Assembly (NCBI GenBank): GCA_900128565.1
Contig: LT636316.1
Coordinates: 1 to 10,379, forward strand
Source: Stramenopiles sp. TOSAG23-6
Lineage: Eukaryota > Sar
Reading direction: 5' to 3'
Length of the DNA stretch: 10,379 nt
Position 1 is the first letter of the stretch. Every line of letters starts with the position of its first letter. This document shows positions 1 to 6,618 of the stretch, piece by piece. The position numbers were made by a program, and so were the translations under genes. The notes beneath the pieces were generated by a model, which worked only from the letters and a program-made list of their open reading frames with translations, was not told where the DNA came from and ran no database searches.

Positions 1-262
1 TCAAAAAAAAAAACTAAAATTTGTTAGGTACAAAATTTCGTACGAAAAAAAAATTTAAAAAAACATTTTTAAAAATAAAACATACATAAACTGTACAAAA
101 TATTTTGCATGTACAATTTATGAATCGAAATTGTTACAAAACATATAATAAAAACGTAAATAAAATCGACATCTAAAAATAAAATAAAATCGAATGGGTA
201 TATTCAAAAGAAAAAAAAATATCTTTTTGTTTTTCTATGAAAATTTCGTATAAAAAAACAAA
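1..262. other. AT-rich 3' flank of the large minus-strand gene
   Basis: This stretch lies downstream of the stop codon of the large minus-strand reading frame. It is almost wholly A/T with A-runs and contains no supportable gene. The only recognisable item is a sequence at 24-45 that matches the ends of the element at 9691-9941. Polyadenylation-type A/T motifs are abundant on both strands, but they cannot be told from background composition. Confidence 0.6.
24..45 (+). repeat. Solitary copy of the terminal sequence of a MITE-like element
   Basis: The bases TTAGGTACAAAATT at 24-37 are identical to the left terminus of the element at 9691-9941. The similarity continues through CGTACGA, with one mismatch over 22 bases, and is followed by an A-run as in the other copy. 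The core GTAC..GTAC is nearly palindromic. Reading inward, the partner end should lie to the right, but no CCTAA-type reverse copy was found in the next several hundred bases. This is therefore a solo or decayed end, or a shared sequence of another kind. Confidence 0.5.
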
Positions 263-3200
263 TTATAAATTCATGATGAAAACGAACATTGCAGTCCCAA
301 CGGCTCTTGGAAATTTGTATAACAAACGACGTACGATAGAACTTGTCATGATAACAATATCATCTTTTTCGCGATTTTCTGATATAAATTGTAACAAAAT
401 ATGGATAACTTTTTGTACTGCAATTTTCGATTTTTTTTTACTTTTTGATTCGTTTTGAATTTTTGAGTGTTGAAAGTTTTTGTTATTATTATTTGTTGTT
501 TGAGTTTGATTACAACAAATATTTGACTGTATTTGAAATTTTGTAATGTGGTTTTTGATATAATCAAAGCATATATCTAATAAAATCTGACGTAAAAATA
601 TTTCAATTGATATTTCATAATTTTTATCAAATCTTGTATTTGTACAATTTTTGTTTTTTCCATGTTTTTCAGTTTTTCCGTTTTTTTCAGTTTTTCCAGT
701 TTTGTTTTCATTTTTAATTATATACGTTACGGTGGATATTTTGTTGTTATTATTATCATTATTAGTAGTAGTATCATCATCATTATTATTATCATTATTA
801 TTAGTAGTAGTATCATTAATATTATTATCTGAAGCTGATAAATTATTATTATTATTATCTGAAGCTGATAAATTATTATTATTATTATCTGAAGCTGATA
901 AAATTCCAACAAGTGAAACAAACGATAAATTTCTTTCAGTTGGTTGTACTATAGAATAAGCCTCAATATTTCTTTTAATACAATTTTGAGGAATTTCTTC
1001 AGCTTTTTCTGTACAATCAAAATCAATATCACTGTTTTTTTTTGTACCAAAATTTGTACTTGTTGATTTTTTCTCATTTGTATTTTGAAAGTCAAGTAGA
1101 AAATCTTCACAAATACGTTTCGCATTGTCATTTATAGTATTCTCTTCACTATTAAATCCTAGTAAACCTTTTAATAGAACTCTCCAATTTTCAGCAACAA
1201 GAAGATTACTTTGACTCCGTACAATTTGTAAAAATAAATATCGAATAAAAATGCCTTTTTCGTGCTTTGGGCCGGTTTGAATCATTTTTTGAGATGTACT
1301 ACAAAATAAAATTAATTCGCATAAAAAAGGATATTGATTTTTCTTTTGTATTTTTTGTATTTTTTGTATTTTTTGTATTTTTTCAGTGAAATAATTTGGA
1401 TCCGTACCCGGTTCTTCAAGAGAGCATATATTTGAAAATATTCGGAAAGCTAAACGTAGCGAAGTATTATCTGATTGAAGAAGACTATCACATATTGTAG
1501 ACATATCACAATCATTATACCTTTTAAGATTTTTAAGGTTTTTAAGATTTTTAAGGTTTTTAAGATTTTTAGGGTTAGGGTTTGTTTGCTCCAATGAAAT
1601 ACCAAATTTCCCTAATCGAGATGCTGATTGAATGGGCACATAATCATTAATATTATTACTATCACCAACACCAGTATATAATAACTTATATGAAGACGGA
1701 CATCTCACACAAACACGAAATCGCTTTGTTTCTTGTTTTTCTTTTGTATTTTTTGAATTAAAATTCCAAATTCGTTTAAAAAATGAATTTACATGTGATG
1801 TAATACTCTGTTCTTGACTATTTTGATGATTTTGTGTATTTTGGTGATTTTCTTGATTCTGATTTTGGGAATTTACTGTAGAACTACTGAGGGTAGATAT
1901 TTTTCTATTTGTTTTTTTCTGAATATACAGACTATTCGATACATCAATATAATTTTTAAAACATTTGGACACAATTTGTCTTGAAATTGCGTCAGACAAG
2001 CATTTTTTATTATTACTTAGAATATTTTGTAATAAAAATAAACTTGATAGAGACAGTCCGACATCAAATATATTATAAATATTGTTATCTATAGAGTCTA
2101 TATTTGAATTTAAATTTGAATTTAAATTTGAATTTGAATTTAAATTTGAATTTGAGCTTTCATCTATATTTAAATTTGTGCTTACAATTACATTTGCTTT
2201 GCAAAGGGATTCAATTAAAGTGAATCCATCCACAGATTCATAAATATAGTCTTTAATACTATTAGGCTTATTAGGTTTATTAGGCGTTTTAGGGTTATTT
2301 TCTATTAAATCATTATAAAAATTCTTTTTTTTTATCAAAGTAAATAAAGAATCTAAAGAGGAATGACTTTTTGATAGAAACACATCAATACCATCATTTC
2401 CAATACAATGTAGTAAAGAACCAATTGAATTAACCATGTGAAAAAAAAACGGAAAGCAAAAAATAGTATGGCTAGGGTTATGGTTAGAACTCATTTTCTC
2501 ATTTTTGTTTGTATTCTTTGCATTACTTTCAATCAATTTGTGTTGTAATGAATGTTCCAGTTGTATTTTTTGTATTTTTTGTATTTTTTGTATTTTTTGT
2601 ATTTTTTGTGATTTCGTGTACAATAATATATCAATACATTTGGACAATAATATAATTGAGTATATTCCATCCATTCCTAACAACATTTTAGACATAATTC
2701 TACTATTAGGGTTAGGGTTAGACATAATTCTATTATTTTTTGTATATGTTTTCACATTTGATGAAGTATCTGTAGAAAAATGATTTTCTGTTTTTTCTAT
2801 TTTTTCTGTTCTTTTTGGTTCATTATTTGTTGTTTTTGTTCTTTTTGAATCATCATTTGTTTCTCTACTCGCACAATTGATAGTAGAGTTAGGGTTAGGG
2901 TGTATTGTATATGTCGTAGAACATTGTGATGACGCGTCACTGTCAAGCGAATTTCGAATTTGTTGAGTGTTTGTACGATGTGTTGGCTCTGGTTGTATCA
3001 TATGAAACGAGTCATAAAAAAAGGTATAAAAAAGTCGATGATTATTAGGGTTTTGATGATTAGGGTTTTCATCTACTATTTTTAGAGATTTCGTAAAAAT
3101 ATCAAATTCTGTAAAAGATTTTGTTGTTGACATCAAATGTTTCCAAAATTGATTATTATCAAGTTGTTCGCAATTATTGTCATTATGAATAATATTTTCA

Positions 3201-4060
3201 TCGTTATGAACATCATTTTCATTTCTAACATGATTTGGCTGAGTATTTTTATAGACATTTTGTTTCCATTGTAATGAAGACCCACAAAACATTTGAAGAG
3301 TAGAACTTATATGAAATAGTACAATCTTATACTGTAAAAAATCATTTTGTGTATCAAATTTTGTACCTTTCACTAGAAACAACTTCAATTTCTTGACAAC
3401 TATATATAAAAATTGGTGGATGACACAAGTTAGATTGTAATCAAACAAGATCCATCGATTATAATTAGACCTACAAAATATAGCAATAACTCTCCACAAT
3501 AGAACAAGCGTTTTCATCGTTACACGATTATATAATTCACTCTTGCAACTAGAAGTGGTACACGAAATAATATTGTTCAATTCAGTCATTATTGCTTTCA
3601 TTACTTTACGTGGATGTCCCAGGACAAATAGTGAAGAAGAAATTTTGTGAACGGTCATTTCGCCGTTTTCTTCATAGGATGGCAAGTTTGTTACGCCTTT
3701 ATCTTGAATAATAGTACTATCCGAATGCGAATTTGTCGTTGATGTTTCACAGTCGCTGTTTTCTGAATGTCGAGGAACGCCGGCTGGGTCCCAATTTTGG
3801 TATATAGAAGATACTTCAGATAAGAAGGAAGATAGTACTTCATACCGATGATTTTCATCACTACTATTATCAAGCTGATTATACGCATTCCATAAAAGAC
3901 GTAATTGTATACCGTTTTTATCGGAAGAAAAATCCCACTGTGTCGTGGCGACTTCGACAGGTATGGAGAGTGGATTTATTCGAGGTGTGACAGCTGGGGC
4001 AGGAGTATTCACTTCAACTTCTTCTTTCCACCCAAACACACGCTTGAAAAGCTTTGCCAT
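263..4060 (-). CDS. Large asparagine-rich protein of unknown function with many in-frame simple repeats
   Basis: The frame is 1265 codons long and uninterrupted. It starts at an ATG in a good eukaryotic context (ACCATGGC) with MAKLFKRVFGWKEE. I do not recognise a domain. The less repetitive blocks (about residues 1-90, 145-270, 545-600, 660-720 and 850-1000, and the last 50) are rich in Leu, Ile and Phe and look helical, as in an alpha-solenoid scaffold. Between them lie Asn/Ser/Lys/Thr-rich linkers built from short tandem repeats: KIQ runs near residues 484-499 and 893-905, a KNL run near 831-847, SNLN-type repeats near 636-653, and three LSASDNNNNN units near 1048-1076. No signal peptide or clear membrane segment is seen. 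Large BEACH (WDFY-type) or FHIP-like scaffolds were considered, but no diagnostic motif supports them. An unseen 3' intron cannot be excluded. The gene is divergent from COX18. Confidence 0.75.
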   Translation of the reverse strand: MAKLFKRVFGWKEEVEVNTPAPAVTPRINPLSIPVEVATTQWDFSSDKNGIQLRLLWNAYNQLDNSSDENHRYEVLSSFLSEVSSIYQNWDPAGVPRHSENSDCETSTTNSHSDSTIIQDKGVTNLPSYEENGEMTVHKISSSLFVLGHPRKVMKAIMTELNNIISCTTSSCKSELYNRVTMKTLVLLWRVIAIFCRSNYNRWILFDYNLTCVIHQFLYIVVKKLKLFLVKGTKFDTQNDFLQYKIVLFHISSTLQMFCGSSLQWKQNVYKNTQPNHVRNENDVHNDENIIHNDNNCEQLDNNQFWKHLMSTTKSFTEFDIFTKSLKIVDENPNHQNPNNHRLFYTFFYDSFHMIQPEPTHRTNTQQIRNSLDSDASSQCSTTYTIHPNPNSTINCASRETNDDSKRTKTTNNEPKRTEKIEKTENHFSTDTSSNVKTYTKNNRIMSNPNPNSRIMSKMLLGMDGIYSIILLSKCIDILLYTKSQKIQKIQKIQKIQKIQLEHSLQHKLIESNAKNTNKNEKMSSNHNPSHTIFCFPFFFHMVNSIGSLLHCIGNDGIDVFLSKSHSSLDSLFTLIKKKNFYNDLIENNPKTPNKPNKPNSIKDYIYESVDGFTLIESLCKANVIVSTNLNIDESSNSNLNSNSNLNSNLNSNIDSIDNNIYNIFDVGLSLSSLFLLQNILSNNKKCLSDAISRQIVSKCFKNYIDVSNSLYIQKKTNRKISTLSSSTVNSQNQNQENHQNTQNHQNSQEQSITSHVNSFFKRIWNFNSKNTKEKQETKRFRVCVRCPSSYKLLYTGVGDSNNINDYVPIQSASRLGKFGISLEQTNPNPKNLKNLKNLKNLKNLKRYNDCDMSTICDSLLQSDNTSLRLAFRIFSNICSLEEPGTDPNYFTEKIQKIQKIQKIQKKNQYPFLCELILFCSTSQKMIQTGPKHEKGIFIRYLFLQIVRSQSNLLVAENWRVLLKGLLGFNSEENTINDNAKRICEDFLLDFQNTNEKKSTSTNFGTKKNSDIDFDCTEKAEEIPQNCIKRNIEAYSIVQPTERNLSFVSLVGILSASDNNNNNLSASDNNNNNLSASDNNINDTTTNNNDNNNDDDTTTNNDNNNNKISTVTYIIKNENKTGKTEKNGKTEKHGKNKNCTNTRFDKNYEISIEIFLRQILLDICFDYIKNHITKFQIQSNICCNQTQTTNNNNKNFQHSKIQNESKSKKKSKIAVQKVIHILLQFISENREKDDIVIMTSSIVRRLLYKFPRAVGTAMFVFIMNL
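745..902. repeat. In-frame trinucleotide tract and 30-bp tandem repeat
   Basis: ATT/AGT/ATC trinucleotide runs fill 745-830. They lead into a 30-bp unit (GAAGCTGATAAATTATTATT and so on) present twice in full at 831-890 and a third time partially from 891. In the minus-strand gene it encodes LSASDNNNNN repeated three times. The unit is a multiple of three, so expansion leaves the frame intact. Confidence 0.85.
1344..1386. repeat. 9-bp tandem repeat (TTTTTTGTA), encodes KIQ
   Basis: Four to five near-perfect copies of a 9-base unit encode Lys-Ile-Gln repeats in the minus-strand gene. A second independent run of the same unit lies at 2561-2609. The unit length keeps the frame whatever the copy number. 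Confidence 0.85.
1521..1583. repeat. 9/18-bp KNL repeat running into a telomere-like repeat
   Basis: Alternating TTTTAAGAT/TTTTAAGGT units (period 9, better at 18) at 1521-1570 encode a Lys-Asn-Leu repeat. They run without a break into TTAGGGTTAGGGTTT at 1569-1583, which encodes Asn-Pro-Asn-Pro on the minus strand. Confidence 0.8.
2101..2156. repeat. 6/12-bp tandem repeat encoding SNLN units
   Basis: TTTGAATTTAAA and TTTGAA units alternate. In the minus-strand gene they encode Ser-Asn-Leu-Asn type repeats. As with the gene's other repeats, every unit is a multiple of three bases. Confidence 0.75.
2561..2609. repeat. Second 9-bp KIQ repeat run
   Basis: About five copies of TTTTTTGTA encode KIQ repeats near residues 484-499 of the minus-strand protein. 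They match the run at 1344-1386 in unit and frame, although the two lie 1.2 kb apart. Confidence 0.85.
2688..2732. repeat. 15-bp direct repeats flanking a telomere-like TTAGGG insert
   Basis: TTAGACATAATTCTA occurs at 2688-2702 and again, identically, at 2718-2732. Between and overlapping the copies is TTAGGGTTAGGGTTAG (2706-2721). On the minus strand this reads RIMSNPNPNSRIMS, so a 30-base in-frame duplication surrounds the telomere-type segment. Confidence 0.85.
2889..2900. repeat. Two telomere-type TTAGGG units inside the coding sequence
   Basis: TTAGGGTTAGGG lies within the minus-strand gene and encodes the Asn-Pro-Asn part of HPNPNS. It belongs to a set that also includes 1569-1580, 2706-2721 and 5452-5463. 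Single units occur near 2291, 2473, 3045 and 3060. Confidence 0.8.
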
Positions 4061-4380
4061 GGTCTTGGGAAACGATGTACTGTACTATGAAAACACCTAG
4101 CACAAATACACGGCTTCCTTGACAATAAACACCGAAATATTTCTTTTGAGAGAGCAAAGTTTGAGTTTGAGTGTCATTTTATTATATAAAGAGAGAGAGA
4201 GAGAGAGAGAGCCATCAGTCAAAAAAAAAGTTTAAAAACGCACGAAAAAACCGACACGGAAAAAAAAAAGGAAAAATTTTCATGATGTTTGACACGCGTC
4301 AGTGTGTGTGTGTGTTACTAACTTTATAACTATGAAAAACACATGAATAGTGAAGAAATCTATCGTCTCAGATTTGATGA
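4061..4380. promoter_or_regulatory. Divergent promoter region between the Asn-rich gene and COX18
   Basis: These 320 bases separate two divergently transcribed genes. A TATA-like ATTATATAAA sits at 4181-4190, directly before a (GA)n tract at 4191-4211. A (GT)n tract lies at 4302-4315, just after GACACGCGTC (4291-4300), which contains the palindrome ACGCGT. In-frame stops, including a TGA at 4378-4380, close the COX18 frame upstream of its ATG. Which gene each element serves is inference. Confidence 0.5.
4191..4211. repeat. (GA)n microsatellite
   Basis: Ten consecutive GA dinucleotides lie immediately after a TATA-like sequence in a divergent intergenic region. Such tracts can act as GAGA-type promoter elements, but here that is only a possibility. 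Confidence 0.85.
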
Positions 4381-5598
4381 ATGATGCTAGCTGCTTCATT
4401 AACTAGATATATTCCAAAAAGGCAACTTGTCAGTGATGGGTGTCGTTTTGCGAGTACCATTAACAAATTTACTTCAATAGATACAACAGTAATACGGTCT
4501 AGTGCAAATGACAACGTGAATGATGTTTCGTGTATATTAGCAAGTTCGACTTCAAACAGTTTTAGTAGCTGGGATCTTGCTGCTAGTGCCTGGACAAATG
4601 CGACAGATGGTACACAGTGGCTGATTGAGGGTGTTCATGGAATAACTGGATTACCTTGGTGGTCTACAATTGTAGTTGCTACACTAGGTTTGCGACTAAG
4701 TCTTTTCCCATTTACATATTATAATGCTGCGACACAACATCGTCTAGCTACCACAATTCCTGATATTAAGAGATTAAATGAAGCTCGGGCAGAAGCTCTA
4801 TACTCAAGCACTCAAACATCCTCGCTTTTACAACGTCAGATGCACAGTGCTCACGTAACACTACGATTTTTTAAAGGTTGTCGTGCAGTATGGAAAAAGC
4901 ATGGTGCTCACCCTATGCGACGTTTTGTTCCTATTTCAGTACAACTCCCTTGTTTTATTCTCTTTGCTTTGACATGGCGAAAAATGATTGGCGCTGCTGT
5001 ATTGCCTTCAGCAGTCACTGAAGGTATTAGAGCTGCGTCTAGTGCTGGGATTTCATTAGAAGACTTTGATATTGCTGCTGCAACTGGCACATCGAAAGAA
5101 TTATTATTAGGATTACAAACTGAAGGAACACTATGGTTCCCAGACTTGACAGTTGCCGATCAAACTCTAGTTTTACCTATTTCCATAATGTCTATTTCTT
5201 ATCTTTCTTTACATCTATCCAAATCTCCAAAGGCTATAACAGACGGGAAATTTTTTCCAAAACTTTTAGATTCGTTTCAAGTTGCCATGATTGCAGGCTT
5301 ACCACTTATATCACAATTACCTGCGGGTGTATTTTGTTATATGGGGACTTCTGCGTTATGGGGCTTAGCTTTAGGAGTAGGTTTACGGAGTGAACAATTT
5401 AGACGTCTTATTTATTTACCAACGACAGCAACGACAAATGATTCTGTAGGTAACCCTAACCCTAGTAAACCTAATGTGGTTAATTTGGTATCGAATGGAA
5501 AAAATGAAAAAAATATGCATCTTTCAGATATAAATGATAAAAGTGGAAATGAGACGTCTAGTACTAATAGTAGTCTTATAGATAAGACAAAGAAATGA
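4381..5598 (+). CDS. COX18: COX18-type mitochondrial inner-membrane insertase (Oxa1/YidC family)
   Basis: 405 residues. COX18 proteins insert and export the C-terminal part of cytochrome c oxidase subunit 2 in the mitochondrial inner membrane. The first 60 residues are rich in Ser/Thr/Ala with scattered Arg/Lys, as in a mitochondrial presequence. The family core follows: LPWWSTIVVATLGLRL (about 91-106, first membrane segment, with Arg105 in the position of the conserved YidC/Oxa1 groove arginine), an Arg/Lys-rich matrix loop (about 118-180), VPISVQLPCFILFAL (183-197), the COX18-typical EGTLWFPDLT (248-257) followed by LPISIMSISYLSL (265-277), and a last segment near 300-336 ending in LRSEQFRRLIYLP. 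The start ATG is preceded directly by an in-frame TGA; ATG2 is equally possible. The C-terminal tail (about 350-405) is Asn/Ser/Lys-rich, outside the family core, and contains a telomere-type NPNP segment. The gene converges with the AcpS gene, with 97 bases between them. Confidence 0.88.
   Translation: MMLAASLTRYIPKRQLVSDGCRFASTINKFTSIDTTVIRSSANDNVNDVSCILASSTSNSFSSWDLAASAWTNATDGTQWLIEGVHGITGLPWWSTIVVATLGLRLSLFPFTYYNAATQHRLATTIPDIKRLNEARAEALYSSTQTSSLLQRQMHSAHVTLRFFKGCRAVWKKHGAHPMRRFVPISVQLPCFILFALTWRKMIGAAVLPSAVTEGIRAASSAGISLEDFDIAAATGTSKELLLGLQTEGTLWFPDLTVADQTLVLPISIMSISYLSLHLSKSPKAITDGKFFPKLLDSFQVAMIAGLPLISQLPAGVFCYMGTSALWGLALGVGLRSEQFRRLIYLPTTATTNDSVGNPNPSKPNVVNLVSNGKNEKNMHLSDINDKSGNETSSTNSSLIDKTKK
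5452..5475. repeat. Telomere-type CCCTAA repeat in the COX18 tail
   Basis: AACCCTAACCCT (5452-5463) followed by AGTAAACCTAAT encodes NPNPSKPN. The following CCTAGTAAACCTAAT (5461-5475) matches, with one mismatch, the complement of 2270-2284 in the oppositely oriented large gene, which also encodes a Pro-Asn-Lys-Pro-Asn stretch. Confidence 0.75.
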
Positions 5599-5695
5599 GG
5601 AATTAAGTGTAAATAAGTAAATGATTTTTTTATAGAGTTCATTTGCTTTATAGTTTCAGTTTCATTTTGGTTTCATTTTCTTTATCATCTGTGAT

Positions 5696-6346
5696 TCATT
5701 TCTGTATGAGAAGAGCTTCAGCAAAAGCATACTCTCCATCATGTGATATACTCACTAATGTATTGTTTATATCAAGATCAGTAGCTACATCCTTTGCTTT
5801 CCCATATAGTTTAATACGAGGTTCACCAACAACTGTTTTATATACACAAATGTCAGGGAAAGGAATGCGATGCGAGCCAAATGCTTTATACACCGCTTCT
5901 TTTGCAGCCCATCGAGATGCTATATATTTCATTCGTGTCGAAGAAGAACACTTCTGAAATTCTATAATCTCGTTAGGATGGAAAGCACGTCGAAGAAATC
6001 GATCCTCGTGACGAGCAAGTATTCCTTTAAACCTCGGTATGTGAGCTACATCTATACCAAGACCAAATATTTTATACGCTGATTTTACATTGGACATCTT
6101 TGTAAGTTTAGACACTACAGGCAATCCTTTATTACTACAATTACTATAACTACTATACATGTTTCGCAATGGCGGAAATTGTACTCTATCTCTTTGTAGT
6201 GAATCAAAAATGTGTTTTATATTTTGGACTGTGCGGCGCTTTGGAGAACGAATGGAACGCCCTAAGAAACAACCTAAAAGAGCAGTGAGGGAACCTGCAG
6301 TAAAATACGCAAGATTTTTATACTCATGGCGGTCTAATTTCAACAT
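5696..6346 (-). CDS. Holo-[acyl-carrier-protein] synthase, AcpS-type phosphopantetheinyl transferase
   Basis: 216 residues. The enzyme moves 4'-phosphopantetheine from coenzyme A to the serine of acyl carrier protein, for type II fatty acid synthesis or the mitochondrial ACP. The AcpS domain occupies about residues 94-216. It shows FGLGIDVAHIPRF (94-106, with metal-binding Asp99), FHPNEIIEF (122-130), YIASRWAAKEAVYKAFG (141-157, with metal-binding Glu150), GEPRIKLYGKA (174-184) and SISHDGEYAFAEALL (199-213), all in family order. The first 83 residues are extra compared with the bacterial enzyme (about 126 residues). They contain one hydrophobic segment (YFTAGSLTALLGCFL, about 14-28) flanked by basic residues, fitting a membrane anchor or organelle-targeting sequence. 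Initiation at Met84 would give a 133-residue, bacterial-size enzyme. The gene is divergent from the DUF4116 gene across a region with paired G-boxes. Confidence 0.9.
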   Translation of the reverse strand: MLKLDRHEYKNLAYFTAGSLTALLGCFLGRSIRSPKRRTVQNIKHIFDSLQRDRVQFPPLRNMYSSYSNCSNKGLPVVSKLTKMSNVKSAYKIFGLGIDVAHIPRFKGILARHEDRFLRRAFHPNEIIEFQKCSSSTRMKYIASRWAAKEAVYKAFGSHRIPFPDICVYKTVVGEPRIKLYGKAKDVATDLDINNTLVSISHDGEYAFAEALLIQK

Positions 6347-6487
6347 ATTTGCAAACTAGATACACATATTATTATCGTCAACTGCTTTCAAAGAATCAAA
6401 CTGTAGGATATTTCAGTGATACTTTGAATTACAGTGCTGTTTTCATAGTAGTTTGTAACCTGGAGGTTTTGCAAAGAGTCTTTGCAA

Positions 6488-6520
6488 TTGACACGTGGTT
6501 CGTCTTTTTTTGACACGTGG
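6488..6520. promoter_or_regulatory. Two identical G-box sites (TTGACACGTGG) 22 bp apart
   Basis: TTGACACGTGG occurs at 6488-6498 and again at 6510-6520, in the same orientation and 22 bases (about two helical turns) apart. The CACGTG core is the classical site of bHLH and bZIP regulators. The sites lie between the divergent AcpS and DUF4116 genes, about 100-130 bases before the DUF4116 ATG and 140-175 bases before the AcpS ATG, so they could act on either gene or both. Confidence 0.6.
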
Positions 6521-6530
6521 CGCAGATTTT

Positions 6531-6536
6531 GATTGG
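6531..6536 (-). promoter_or_regulatory. Inverted CCAAT box
   Basis: GATTGG, the complement of CCAATC, is the preferred NF-Y recognition core. It begins 10 bases after the second G-box and lies about 83 bases upstream of the DUF4116 ATG, a usual distance for a CCAAT box. A six-base site can arise by chance; its place beside the paired G-boxes is what raises confidence. Confidence 0.45.
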
Positions 6537-6618
6537 ACAGCACTGTCAGTACAACAAGCAGGTGTACCGTAGCCTTCATAGCTATATTTTGTAAAGTTTG
6601 CGCTCTTCTCTTTTTAAA

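Noticed and set aside
745-902. Possible CRISPR-like or satellite array
   Set aside because: There are no spacers; the units are contiguous and translate in frame as LSASDNNNNN.
651-959. Plus-strand 102-codon open frame opposite the Asn-rich gene
   Set aside because: It is the shadow of in-frame repeats in the minus-strand gene; its Leu/Ser/Val runs are those same repeats read in reverse.
2505-2783. Plus-strand 92-codon frame with Cys-Ile-Phe repeats
   Set aside because: It is the antisense of the 9-bp KIQ repeat and has no independent support.
3356-3366. AATTTTGTACC, similar to the inverted end of the MITE-like element
   Set aside because: Only 11 bases match, within coding sequence (KGTKF), with no element body beside it.
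6598-6618. Seven-codon upstream extension of the DUF4116 gene from a TTG
   Set aside because: A nuclear eukaryotic gene is expected to start at ATG; the ATG at 6619 is the first in frame.
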